NCBI RefSeq assembly: GCF_018687715.1
Contig: NC_056758.1
Span: 9,678,501 to 9,742,500, forward strand
Length of the DNA: 64,000 nt
Direction: 5' to 3'
DNA from: Carya illinoinensis
Taxonomy: Eukaryota > Streptophyta > Magnoliopsida > Fagales > Juglandaceae
Position numbers and translations under genes: made by a program. The notes under the pieces are model-generated. The model ran no database searches. It was not told the DNA's origin and saw only the letters and a list, made by a program, of their open reading frames with translations. This document shows positions 44,330-55,624 of this stretch, in pieces; position 1 is the first letter of the stretch, and every line of letters starts with the position of its first letter.

Positions 44330-45639
44330 AACATTCAACATGTTCTTTCCATATTAACTATGCTAAAAATGATATTTATAGATAAAATTCGGGTATTTAT
44401 TTAAAAAAGTCGGTAAATCTAGAATTTAGAAGAGGAATTATTTTTTAACAATAAATTCTACATTTTTTAATAAAAATGCAAAATTTACATATCCTAAAAC
44501 CTATATCTAACATTACCTTAATAATGCGCAATTATTGATTTAGACTAAAAAAAAAAAGAAAAAGAAAAAAAAAAAGTGAACCAAGACATGAGAAACCAAG
44601 GTGTCCTGTTACGTTTGGTAGTGAAATAAAAAATTTTATTTTAGAAGAAAATTTAAAATATTATTATTATTTTAAAATTTTAAAAATTTGAATAAATTGA
44701 ATTGTTTATTATAATTTATATAAAAATTTAAAAATAATATAGTAAAAAAATTAAGATAGAAATAAAAATTTTATATTTTGTCTTTATAGCGAAACCTAAC
44801 AGCAAGGTGTCGCATCGGGACTAGGCAAATGGCGATGGACCCGCCGGTAGGACCTGTGCTCCGTTGGACGGTTGGGAGGGGAAGAACCATCAGCTTGTCT
44901 TTTATCGTGGAATAATGTTTCTTTCTACGTGGGTGTTTTAACTACATTCATTGCTTGCTTGCTGCGAAATTCCGTCAATCTAAAAAATCTTTCAAAATAT
45001 AATTTTTTTTAATATTTATTTATTCAATCGGTTTATATAATCTTAATGATGTATTTCACATGTCAATAATAAAATATCTAATACTATTTAATGAGTTAAT
45101 GAATAGTATTATAGTAAATTTTTGTAAGTCATATACATCATTTATATCTATATCGTTTAGATGTTGAGCTGAATTAAACAACAGTAAATTGAGTTGATAG
45201 AATAAGTTATATGAAATTAATTTCAAATGAGTTTATATATATTTCGATGTTAAGATGAATTTAATATTATTTATGAGAAGTTGAAAAATGATTATAGGTC
45301 TAATGTATAAAGTAGTGCTAGAGTTAAAAAAATGTTATAAGTCCCACGTATAAAGAAGTTTTTAATTGAAATGAGTTTAATAATTCAAGAGTTAGACATT
45401 TAAATAAATATTAGATTTAGCATAAAATTAGACAGCTCAATTGAGTCTAATAATCAAACTAATTTATAAAGTTTAAATTATTTTTTTAAAATTAAATAAT
45501 CTCATATAAATATTTTTATCACCCAAATTTAAAATTAGAATTTTTAAAACCTAAACTAATAAAAATAAAATATTTTACGTCAATATTACCGCGTAAATAA
45601 AGCAACTTGATTTTTGCTAAGAAGTAGGAAGGTAACTCT
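44330..45639. other. Intergenic region upstream of the ARO gene
   Basis: AT-rich, with a poly-A/G tract at 44548-44576 and a G/C-richer island at 44806-44890. CTACGTGGG at 44925-44933 contains an ACGTGG core of the G-box/ABRE type. No ORF of note. It probably includes the distal promoter of the downstream gene. Confidence 0.5.
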
Positions 45640-45647
45640 TATAAAAG
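45640..45647 (+). promoter_or_regulatory. TATA box of the ARO gene
   Basis: TATAAAAG lies 340 bases before the ARO start codon. Transcription would start near 45670, giving a leader of about 310 bases that contains the CT-rich stretch at 45775-45790, common in plant leaders. Position and sequence are convincing; the start site itself is inferred. Confidence 0.65.
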
Positions 45648-45845
45648 GGCAAAGACGCGGACCGAGTTTGACCTCAGAAAACCCGAGTTCACCATTAGAG
45701 ACTCTTCAACTCCTTCGCCAACAACTTTAAAGCCCTAAACTCCTCTGCCAAAACCAACTAGGCTATTAGTTCATCTCTCTTCCTCTCTCTCCCGCCTACA
45801 CCACAGAATTCATTTTCAACTAACCCACTATCTTTGCTGTTCTCT

Positions 45846-45860
45846 ATGGATCGAGGCTGA
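45846..45860 (+). promoter_or_regulatory. Four-codon upstream ORF in the ARO leader
   Basis: ATG GAT CGA GGC TGA is the only ATG I find between the predicted transcription start and the main start codon, and it ends 119 bases before that codon. A short upstream ORF like this usually allows reinitiation and can lower translation. Any effect is inferred. Confidence 0.55.
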
Positions 45861-45979
45861 AACTATTCCTAAAAGGTGTAGGCGATCCAAGAAGAACCCA
45901 TCTTTTTGTTTCTTGATCAGATCTTTGTGTCGTCGTCAACTGTAACGAAGACTTTGAAGGTCTGGCCGCCGTGGTGGCC

Positions 45980-47980
45980 ATGGCGGACTTAGTGAAGCAA
46001 ACCTTGGTAAAGCCGATCCAGCTAGCTGATCAAGTTGCCAAGGCCGCCGACGAGGCTAGTTCGTTCAAGCTGGAGTGCGGGGAGCTTAAATCAAAGACGG
46101 AGAAGCTCGCCGGGCTGCTCCGCCAGGCTGCCCGAGCCAGCGCCGACCTTTACGAGCGCCCCACCAAGCGGATCATCGAAGACACAGAACAAGTGCTGGA
46201 TAAGGCTCTGTCCCTCGTGCTTAAATGCCGCGTCAACGGCATCGTCAAGCGCGTATTCACCATCATACCCACCGCCGCCTTTCGCAAAATGTCGGCCCAG
46301 CTTGAGAGTTCGATCGGGGACGTGTCTTGGCTGCTCCGCGTCTCAGCTCCGGCCGAGGGTCGGGACGACGAGTACTTCGGCCTGCCTCCCACAGCAGCGA
46401 ACGAGCCGATTTTGTGTCTCATATGGGAACAGATTGCGGCTCTTCATACGGCCTCGCTCGAGGACCGCTCGGATGCAGCGGCTTCACTGGTTTCCCTTGC
46501 CCGAGACAACGATCGGTATGGGAAGCTGATCATAGAGGAAGGCGGGGTCGTACCCTTGCTGAAACTGATCAAAGAGGGCAAGCCGGAAGGGCAAGAGAAC
46601 GCTGCCCGGGCTATTGGGCTTCTGGGACGCGACCCTGAAAGCGTAGAGCACATGATCGTCGCGGGTGTTTGTTCGGTGTTTGTGAAAATCCTCAAAGAAG
46701 GTCCCATGAAAGTTCAGGCTGTGGTGGCCTGGGCTGTTTCGGAGCTCGTGGCTAATTACCCAAAGTGCCAAGATCTGTTTGCTCAGCACAATATAATTCG
46801 GTTGCTGGTAGGCCATCTCGCATTTGAGACTGTTCAAGAGCACAGTAAATATGCAGTTACTAGCACCAGAGCCACATCGATCCATGCGGTTGTAATGGCA
46901 AGTAATAGCCCAAACGCCATGAATATGAACAAGGGAATTGACGAGGAGGACCAAAACTTTCAGAGTCAAATTCTTCACCCCATGGGGAACAAGACCCCGA
47001 GTCAGATGCACAATGTGGTGATTAACACCATGACGATGAATCCCCAGTCTAAGCAACTCCAACCGCGAGGCAATGTTTCAACTCAAACCAACCACAACAG
47101 TGCCACAAGCAAGGACCAAAACAATGTGAAGCAGAATCACCAATTACATCAACCCCAACACCAGCAAAACGTCTCTCTTTCTGGGTCTGGTCTGAATCAT
47201 AAGGGTAGGGAATTGGAAGACCCTGCTATCAAGGCAAACATGAAGGCAATGGCAGCAAGAGCCCTTTGGCACCTTTCCAAAGGAAACCCATCCATCTGCC
47301 GCAGCATCACTGAATCGAGAGCACTGTTATGCTTCGCTGTTCTTCTAGAGAAAGGGACCCAAGATGTCAAGTATAATTCTGCTATGGCATTGGTGGAGAT
47401 CACTGCGGTGGCTGAGAAAGATGCTGAATTGAGAAGATCTGCATTCAAACCCAATTCACCTGCCTGCAAAGCTTTTGTTGAGCAACTGCTAAAGATCATT
47501 GAGGAAGAAGATTCAGACCTCCTTATCCCATGCATCAAGGTTATTGGGAATTTGGCAAGGACATTCAGGGTAACAGAAACAAGGATGATCGGCCCGTTGG
47601 TGCAGCTTCTTGATGAGAGAGAAGATGAGATAACCAAGGAGGTTGCAATTGCTCTCACAAAATTTGCCTGCCCTGAAAACTATCTCTGCTCTGATCATTC
47701 AAGGGCGATCATAAGTGCCGGAGGGCCAAAGCCCTTGATCCAGCTGGTGTTTTTCGGTGAAAGGACGGTTAAAATTTCTGCATTGCCTCTCCTATGCTAC
47801 ATTGCTCTGCATGTACCAGACAGCGAGGTACTTGCCCAGGTCGAGGTGCTCAGTGTGCTTGATTGGGCTTCCAAACAATCTCACCTCCTCACCCAGGATG
47901 AAAAACTGGAATCATTGTTACAAGATGCCAAATCAAGGTTGGAGCTATACCAATCCAGAGGTCCAAGGACATTCCACTGA
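45980..47980 (+). CDS. ARO: Armadillo repeat only (ARO) family protein, 666 aa, intronless
   Basis: The start is the ATG in GTGGCCATGGCG, a strong plant context; two GTG codons upstream in frame are not starts. The N-terminal helical domain (residues 1 to about 115: MADLVKQTLVKPIQLADQ, LYERPTKRIIEDTEQVLDKA, SIGDVSWLLRVSAP) is typical of the plant ARO family. Armadillo repeats cover about 155-290, then a low-complexity Asn/Gln/His linker (about 295-415), then more armadillo repeats to the end. Arabidopsis ARO1-ARO3 are of similar length. Family knowledge: ARO proteins restrain ROP GTPase activity at polar growth sites, in pollen tubes (ARO1) and root hairs and trichomes (ARO2-4), working with ROP GTPase-activating proteins. 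Which paralogue this is cannot be settled by eye. The frame is intact. Confidence 0.93.
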   Translation: MADLVKQTLVKPIQLADQVAKAADEASSFKLECGELKSKTEKLAGLLRQAARASADLYERPTKRIIEDTEQVLDKALSLVLKCRVNGIVKRVFTIIPTAAFRKMSAQLESSIGDVSWLLRVSAPAEGRDDEYFGLPPTAANEPILCLIWEQIAALHTASLEDRSDAAASLVSLARDNDRYGKLIIEEGGVVPLLKLIKEGKPEGQENAARAIGLLGRDPESVEHMIVAGVCSVFVKILKEGPMKVQAVVAWAVSELVANYPKCQDLFAQHNIIRLLVGHLAFETVQEHSKYAVTSTRATSIHAVVMASNSPNAMNMNKGIDEEDQNFQSQILHPMGNKTPSQMHNVVINTMTMNPQSKQLQPRGNVSTQTNHNSATSKDQNNVKQNHQLHQPQHQQNVSLSGSGLNHKGRELEDPAIKANMKAMAARALWHLSKGNPSICRSITESRALLCFAVLLEKGTQDVKYNSAMALVEITAVAEKDAELRRSAFKPNSPACKAFVEQLLKIIEEEDSDLLIPCIKVIGNLARTFRVTETRMIGPLVQLLDEREDEITKEVAIALTKFACPENYLCSDHSRAIISAGGPKPLIQLVFFGERTVKISALPLLCYIALHVPDSEVLAQVEVLSVLDWASKQSHLLTQDEKLESLLQDAKSRLELYQSRGPRTFH

Positions 47981-48479
47981 TTCAATCAAATCAGTGATAT
48001 CTTGTTGCAGAGAAGGAAAAAAAAAAAAAAAAAAGGTTCGCTGTATTTTTCACTGTTCTTTCTTTTCCTATTTAATATCGTTCTTATGGAGTGTACATAC
48101 GTTTAATTTCGTTGTCCTCTATAATTTTGCTAAGAAGCATTTCAAACCACTTTTGGTGTGCATTCTCTTGTTCGGGTTTCCTTTTCCTGTCGATTTATGT
48201 TTACCAACAAGGCACCCCATTGATTGACACTGAGATGAGAGACGTTGACATAGTAAGAAAAATGATAATTAAGGGCATGCAAGAGCTAGTAAATTATTAG
48301 GCAACAAGATCCAAATTGTTTAATCTAAAAGTAATGCTATATTGTAGTCTTCTGACTCTTCCACCTGAGAATGAAATCGTTCATCATACTATAGCATGTC
48401 AAAGTGTCTTTCCTTCCCTCTTTTCCCCATGTTTTTGGGGACGCAAAAAGCCAAAAATGGGTTACGAGAGGTGTGGACA
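47981..48479 (+). other. 3' flank of the ARO gene
   Basis: Probable 3' untranslated sequence, with an A18 run at 48018-48035 and T-rich stretches. The poly-A site is not identified. Short ORFs here lack domains. Confidence 0.5.
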
Positions 48480-49143
48480 CTTGGCAAACCAGATACTTTT
48501 TTATTTTATTTTTTTTGACCAACTTAAATTTTTCATAGATAAACTAATCGGTTACAATGATATAAGATTCAGCGAGATGAGAGTCTCTAATCAGAATTTT
48601 GTTACGTATAAGTAAAATTGTGTACTAATCTGCGTATTAATATTGATTTATTTATATTCAAAATTTAAATTAGTATTATTTTCAGTAAAATTTATTTTTT
48701 GATCAATCAAATTAGATTAGAGCACATTAGTACGCAGTTGTTCTTATAACTATATTTTTACCCAACAATCATCTCAAATAAGTAAAAGTAGCATCGAAAA
48801 TAAAAATAAAAAGCGAGTTATTAAGTTAAAAGATTGACTCCAACCCATTCTCACAGGGAAAATTCGTTTTAAAACAGTTTTAGTATAGTTTGATAAACAG
48901 ACTATAAATTTACTACTAAAAGCTGCAGTCAAAAGGGGTGTGCTACATTTGTAGGAGATTATCACGATCATATTGTCTTGATCGCAGTTTAGGAAAAGCA
49001 GGAACATGGGAGAATAGCAACTTAAAAATGATCCGATACATTAGCGAAGGACCGCCATAGACAGTGGTGGTGCGTGGACCACCACTTGGAAGAAAAAAAG
49101 AGAGAAAACTCCATAGTTAGACAGCTTGGCAAACCAGATACTT
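48480..49143 (-). mobile_element. Small retroposon-like insertion with 19-bp direct repeats
   Basis: CTTGGCAAACCAGATACTT occurs exactly at 48480-48498 and 49125-49143 and brackets 626 bp. The bracketed DNA starts with a T-rich tail (TTTTATTTTATTTTTTTT), as expected for the 3' end of a minus-strand SINE or a 5'-truncated LINE. No RT motif or tRNA-like box is visible. A chance segmental duplication is the alternative. Confidence 0.55.
48601..48754. mobile_element. MITE-like imperfect inverted repeat
   Basis: TATAAGTAAAATTGTGTACTAATCTGCG on the left pairs imperfectly with the complement of CATTAGTACGCAGTTGTTCTTATAA on the right. The length and AT-rich centre fit a MITE. It lies inside the 626-bp insertion. 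Confidence 0.4.
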
Positions 49144-52100
49144 GCTCTTTCTTTGCTTAATATTTTTATTTTTGGGACCCATGGATATGAATCACACACA
49201 CTATATAATATGCTGTTTTTGGACTCTGTAGATTTTATATAATGTGTCCAAAACTGGTTGAATTTTCGCGTGACATGTCTGGAAGCTCAACTCTTTGCAT
49301 AATTTGTGGAAGATAATTTAACTGAGATGGAACAGCTAAAAAAAAAGGTGGGTGGGGGAAAAGATGTCTCAAAAGTTTCTTTGTCCGGAAGAGAAGAGTG
49401 TTGGATTTAACTATCTTTGTAAAGATTGAAATGGTTAACTTGCTGTATTCAATCATTTCTGCCGTAAATAGTGCACATTAAGCCGAGAAATAGAAGGGAA
49501 AATACAGTGTTTTACCTACGTACAAACCAAAAATGTTTTCAAACTCGATTTTGGGACATTAGAATGGATGGCTAGCTGTGGCATTGTGATCAGACACTCT
49601 ACAGTAATTACATTAACCTTCAAGAGGGCAAATGATTTGTCTTTCTTTTTCTGTTTTGAATGGTTATACAATTTATGAAACAAAAGGACTTGTAGACACA
49701 ACATCATTCTTGAAATATCTAGGACATGCCTAACAGATTTTGAATTAATTTATGTTTTATTTAAAATTTAATAATTTTAAAAACTCTATAGTTCAAGATA
49801 TTTATGTAAGCAAATATCAAGAAAAATCATAAAAATAAATCACAGAGAAAATCTTTAATTTAAAGAAGTAAAAGTTTTTTACAAACAAAAATAGCTTCGA
49901 ATTAATGCTTATTTACTGGCTACGATATAGTGTAAGATCTCTACCTTCCTCCAAGAATGGTTAGGTGCAAAATGTGGGTTTAGCACCTTAAGACGTTCAT
50001 ACATACTACACATTAATTTCCATTTTTTAAAGTTTTGTTTTATGAGTAGTGCACGTACGTATGTACAATTTTATGTATAATATTATAAGTAATGAGTGGT
50101 AGTCGTATTTGATCAACGTTTTCCTTTTTAATTTGAATTTTAAAATTTTCATAATTTTCAGTAGTTAACATATCACCACGTATCATTATGTAAGTAAAAT
50201 TGTAAGTATAAATAATATTTTCTTTGTTTTATTATTTCCTTTAAAAATGACAATATATATATATATATTTATGTGAATAAGATTGATATGTTTAATGTGA
50301 TGATCGATTAATGAACAAACTCGTTGCCTGTTAATTATTAAATGGTATCATATTTCAAAATCTAATTCACAATTACACATTGTGTTTTACACCTGATCTG
50401 GTCTATTCCTCACCCAACTTGGTTAAAGAAGGCTTTGATGCATGTGAATGTGATATTTAGATTGTAATTATGGCTAATTTTTCCTTGATGACCTTAAACT
50501 TAAACGCCCCAAGTTTGTCATCAATATATAAAAATACAAGATTTCACTTTTAATTAAAAAATTCATATTGAAAAAGGAAAAATACAATAATTACTACAAA
50601 TAGAAAATTCAATATCTAGATAATATTTCTCCTTATTTGCCACTCAAAATTAAGATCTTACTATTTATTTATTAGATTAGGTTTAAAATTCATGCAAGCT
50701 GCATGTGTTAATATCTTGGAGATATACTTTTTGACATCTTAGAGTATAGGAATGGTGTATGCAAAGGTAAAGGTAAAATTTGACTAATATCATATGTTTT
50801 GCCTTTTACCTTTGCCATTCAAGAGAGATTTTTACGTTGGATTATCTATCTATTAGTTAAAATAATAATCAAATATTATTTTTTAATAATAATAATAATA
50901 ATATTTTTCTAAATTATTTTTCATATTTTGCAATTATACTGACCATATGTCAATTTATAATTTAATTTATAATTAAGTTATTGTTTTGCCATCTTTTGAG
51001 AGAGGGAGAAAGTGAGAGGAGAGAGAAATAAGTGATAAAATAATCAATAGATGGTGAACAGTAGCTATCCAAATTTATAGAGACACTATAACTTGTAAGT
51101 AATAAAATTTGCATTTGACTCTTCCAATGCAGTAGATTTAAAGAAATTGTTAGCTAAATACTGGTTTGCATTGGTGTTTGCCTAAACCATTATTAGTGCT
51201 CTTATATAGGAGAGAGAAAATGTAATAAAAGTATTGGTGCTCTGACCCATTTTATGAATATAAATGGTCCCACAATAAGTGGTGTGTTACACACCAAGCT
51301 ACATGTAATTTTTTTTTTTATTTTTTCATTTTCCTAAGCAGCATTCATATTTCTAAGCAAGCATGACCTTTTATGTTGCATGACTACTCTATTTTGATTT
51401 CTGAATAATGGTTATAATACCTTTCTTGTTCTATGCCTTTTAGATGTTTGTTAGGATCACTATCTGAATCTTTTGCTTGAAATTGAGGTAGTCTTAGTTT
51501 CATTGTTTTTCAAGATTAGGCTCATCAACTACTTGCATTAATATAACTTGAAGTTTTGCTGTGGAATTGTCAAATGGAGAGATTGTTAATATAAATATAT
51601 AGCATTCAATTGAGTTATAATAAAGTTGGATAAAGTCTAATTTGAAATTAAAAAAGTAAAAATTATCTTCCAAAAAATAAGATTGATGGATTGAACATTA
51701 AAAGAGCAACAAGTGCAGACAGAAAAAGAAGACAGTTTACATGAGTTTCTATCCATGCAAACACTAGAATGGAAACCAAAGAAGAACCACCATCTGTACG
51801 TTTCTGAGAATTGACCTATCATGTAAAGATTAATGATATTCCAGCTGGCAGTTGCTATAGGCTAGAGCTAATTAAGCATGTCTATGACAAGTGTCATTGC
51901 TGAATTCCTGTGGTTTGAAAACTTACAGGAGATCAGATGAAGTGAAACATGATCGATCCCCCATTTACATGAAAATGAAAAGTAGAATCTATAAAGCTGA
52001 TGTATATATATAGATTGATATAATATCATAGATAAGATGATGCAGACAGTTTCATCATCAAACTTCCCAAGTAAGCCTGGCTAGTACCCCATCCACATCC

Positions 52101-52791
52101 ATCACCTAATAACAATGAACAACTCACTTCCCTTTTGTGCATACTTGGGAGAAATGAAAGGATTATTCTCCATGAAAGCTACATTTTCATTATATATTGA
52201 TACTGCATGCCTTGAAAAAGCTGTACCTAAGCCCTCATTTTATGCAAGGGGGAGAAATCTGCGGATGACATGAATCTGCAGAACACAGCGCATAAGTTTA
52301 TGTTCAAATGAACAGTGTCACACCTGCTCTAGAAATTATGCAGGGGTGAAAACATGCCGCGTGCAGGCCTAAAATGCCTTTTTCGGTGGCATTCTGCAAT
52401 AATAACGTTTGTAAAACTGACCTAATAGGAGATATTCGGCTTAAATTAAAATGCCGCAGTTTTCATATTAAATCCATGATTATTTTTGGAAATGAAGTGG
52501 AAGGATAAAGGACGGTAAAGCTAGCTGTCATGTATGTAACAAAAGACGCTAAAACCTAATGCCTAATGCTTCAGTACTTGAGAGCTTGTCTACAAATGTA
52601 AAATCAGCTTAAAAGAACGTATCAAAGATCATTTTACTACACCTAGCATGTCAGATTCCTTAGGGTGTGTATGTTCTTATCAATAAGTACTCGACCTTCT
52701 TAAAAACTACTTGTTAAAATTAGCAAATACCAGGTTATAAAAACTACAAAAAGACTTCTCTAAAAATACATTTCACTGACATACACACGGG

Positions 52792-52793
<2 letters not shown>
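49144..52793. other. AT-rich intergenic region
   Basis: No gene or bounded element recognised. It holds simple tracts (TATATATATATATAT at 50252-50268, TAATAATAATAATAATAA at 50884-50902), GAGAGAGGG-type purine runs near 51000-51025, and an imperfectly palindromic GCAAAGGTAAAGG / GCCTTTTACCTTTGCC pair at 50761-50817. Confidence 0.55.

Positions 52794-52837
<44 letters not shown>
52794..52837 (+). repeat. (GA)n microsatellite
   Basis: About 21 GA dinucleotides with one interruption, preceded by a G run. Confidence 0.9.
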
Positions 52838-55032
52838 TCTAGTATCTAAATCGAAAGATGTCACTAGCAAGTACTAGTAGAATCTTGTAATGGGTCAGAT
52901 ACATAGTTTTGAATGAAAGTGGGCTAATACGTTGCCATGTGTGGCTTGGTTAGTTGGGCTGGTCTCTTATTGGACTCCGAATGCAATTGTTGCTCTCTAG
53001 TCTTTCCTAAATGCTAAAACTCAAGACTAGTGGACCAAATTGTATCCCGTGACTCAAAAGAACTCAAGAATTAGGAAAGTGCATCAGCAAATGGAAACAA
53101 TTATCTCCGCCTTGACCACCGAATATCTTAAAAGTTAAAACCTCAAAACAATACTTGACATAGAAATTGTACAGTTTTTATTATATATTCCTTTCTATAT
53201 TGTTTGCTTTGTTCTTTTTTATTTTTTTTATGAAAAATGATTGCATTTCATTTCATGAAAGCGAAGTTATAATTGTGACTAATAAATACAAGAAAATCTA
53301 AATTACAAGCCAAACTGTTTATCTATTTGAGGAACTCTGCACGCAAATTTCTTTGTGACGGACATTGTCTTAACTTTTAAAACCTCTCAAATGACAAAAC
53401 CTTCTAGGATTTCAATCTCAGTTTGTTTGCGAGTATAGTACTATGTAAAAACAAAGATAACCCACCCCCACACTCTACAGGAGGAGAGGGACGAACCACC
53501 CCATCCTTCAAATGAGGAGAAGGAGAAAACACCCAATCCTTCAAAAGGAGGAGTGGGATGAAAAAAAGAAATAGCCTATTCCTTTTTATTATTATCCAAC
53601 ACAAACAACAAAAACAAACTACACTAAAATAGAAATACAGAAATGTAAAATAAATAGACTGAAATGTAAAATAATAGAAACATAAATACAGTAGAAACAT
53701 AAATACAAAACACTAAGCAGAAGGCTGTAAAGGCACATGAAGAACACGTGCCACCCTGGGACAATGGTGATCAGCAGATCTAAAACAGCCGGTGACCTTG
53801 GGCCCCAAAATAGTGGCACGTGGCAACAGAAAACCTTCTTGGATGGAGGCATGTGGGATCCATGGGCCAACTTCAACTCACCCTTTTCGGCGAACTCCTT
53901 CTCCTATCTGAAAGATCATCGCCTTGGGAATCTTGTGTTGTGGCTCGTGTTGGCCGTTGGGCACCGAAGAGCTGCAGTTTTACTTTTTGTCCTCTCCGAC
54001 TTGAAAAAATAAAAAATAAAAAAAAAACCCAAGAAAAAGAAAAGGAAAGCCTAGAGAGAAGAGGAAGGGAGAAGGAGAAGAGGGAGGAGCTGAAGCTCCC
54101 TCTCCTTTGAGCAGCTTGGGCGCTGAGTGTTTTAAAGAGAAGTTGGACCTTCTCTCACTAAGTTTTGGCGGGGAGGAGGGGGGTGATGCGTTTGCTTTGT
54201 TCTCATAGTATATAAACAAAGGAAACTAAATGTAAACAATAATGTGCAGTGAAATAAGAAATTGTTCATTGTCTCTATCATTTTTCTATGGGAAAAGCTT
54301 CAAACCGGTCGAAGTATTCATCTCAATTTTACACCCTCCAATAAAATTATAACACATAGCAAACTCATGGCACTTACTATGTGTGTAAGTCCATTCTCGT
54401 TAATTTTCCTTACTTCCTCTTGAGCTCTACCATCACCCTTTTCCCTTTCTCTATTCTCTCTTCCCTCTTCTATCTACTCTCTTCTCCCCTGAAGTCTCTT
54501 GACACATCTCACTTTGTCCATAACCTCTCTCTCCTCTCCCTTTGTCCCCTCGTCCGCCAGTCTCTCTCTCCTCTCCTTTGGTGAACTTGTCTTTGTCTCT
54601 CTCGATAGATCCATCATTCACTTAGCTACAATCTGATATGAGTTTGTATGGACTAGGTTGTAAATATGATATGGGTATACTTATTGAAATGCTAAGCTAC
54701 AATCTCTGTGTGTTTGTTTGATTTATCAAATAGATTGATATCATCATCGACTTCTTTTGATCCAAAAAATTAGATACTCTAATTTTTTTTAGCATTAAAT
54801 CACATACAACAAGCAAATCAGTAACAAAACACACAAACACACATATATTCTTTGAAAAAAAAAATTCAACCGCTTTACTCATCATTAAAAAATAGGACTT
54901 TTGATATGGTAGATATTTGTTGATTGTATTGCTTGGTATTTACTTCTCTGGAACTTCTGTTTGCAAAAAAAAAAAAAAAAAGTTAAAGAGAGATTAACAA
55001 AGATCAAGATCAGGTTTTGGGGTTTCTTTTTA
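52838..55032. other. Intergenic region with mixed composition
   Basis: No gene supported. A pair of inverted ACGTGCCAC and GTGGCACGT motifs with G-box cores lies at 53744-53755 and 53813-53825. A purine-rich tract (GAGAAGAGGAAGGGAGAAGG) follows at 54055-54090 and a pyrimidine-rich tract at 54410-54600. Hydrophobic antisense frames at 53400-53880 are simple sequence. Confidence 0.5.
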
Positions 55033-55129
55033 GGGGGGGGTTGGTAGACGAGGAGGGGTCGAGTACGGGGGTTTTTTTTTTTCGGGGGGGGGGGGGGAGG
55101 AGGACAAGTATGACTAGTGGGGGAGGGGA
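55033..55129 (+). repeat. G-tract cluster with quadruplex potential
   Basis: Tracts of 9, 4, 5, 15 and 5 Gs occur within about 100 bases, separated by short loops. A T11 run (55072-55082) abuts the G15 run (55084-55098). This satisfies a simple G-quadruplex pattern. The long homopolymers may also contain sequencing error. Confidence 0.65.
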
Positions 55130-55139
55130 TGCACTGCAT

Positions 55140-55624
55140 GCAAATTTTGTGTTACTATCCTTACATGTATTTCTATTATACATGGGTGTAAAATAGACGT
55201 ACTCATCCATCCAACTGGTAGCTGCTCCCTTTTTCTATATGGTATCAAAGAACCTATGACCAACGTTTCCATGGTTTCTTCAAACACCAACAACAATCCC
55301 TTAACCATCTCTATTGAGACAAATACTGATCAATGCAAGACTCTATCAACACCTCCAGAAGATAATGCACCTATAGTTCAAAATCAAAGTGATCAACTCA
55401 AGACTCAGCCAACATCTCCAAAAGATAAATGCACATTTAGTTCAAACTCAAAGTGATCAACTCAAGACTTGGACAACATCTTTAGAAGATAATGCACTAG
55501 TAGTTCAAATTCAAAGTGATCACGCAAAACTAAGAGATAAAGATAAGAATAGATAGCATTCGTTCAAATTTGATATGTTGTAACTGATGTAATAAACACT
55601 CTATAATTATCTTTATAAATATAT
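55140..55624 (+). mobile_element. Retroelement remnant A with gag-like start and 63-bp repeats
   Basis: ATGGTATCAAAGAACC at 55240-55255 resembles a decayed tRNA-Met primer-binding site. An ATG at 55256 follows, opening MTNVSMVSSNTNNNPLTISI, the style of copia gag starts. Three repeats of about 63 bp follow (55337-55555), then GATATGTTGTAACTGATGTAA and an interrupted end. Unit B at 61340-61640 is a diverged relative. Its continuation lies at 61009 beyond a later insertion. Confidence 0.6.
55337..55555 (+). repeat. In-frame 63-66-bp tandem repeat, three units
   Basis: Units share AAGACTxxxxCAACA(C/T)CT, AGAAGATAATGCACC and TAGTTCAAAxTCAAAGTGATC. In the open frame they encode PPEDNAPIVQNQSDQLKT-like peptide repeats. 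The second unit has gained one base and shifts frame; the third ends at AACTAAGAGATAAAGATAAG. Confidence 0.75.

Noticed and set aside
45971..45979. GTG codons upstream of the ARO start
   Set aside because: GTG is not expected as a plant nuclear start, and the ATG at 45980 has a strong context and matches the family N-terminus.
46150..47698. Long ORFs on the minus strand and in other frames within the ARO gene
   Set aside because: They are shadows of a G/C-rich coding sequence and show no domains of their own.
48337..49007. Short ORFs in the region after ARO as possible additional exons
   Set aside because: ARO already ends at a family-typical C-terminus, and the ORFs lie in the bracketed insertion or simple-sequence DNA.
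53404..53876. Hydrophobic Tyr/Phe-rich ORFs on the minus strand
   Set aside because: They come from A-rich plus-strand DNA, lack any signal of a membrane protein family and end in simple sequence.
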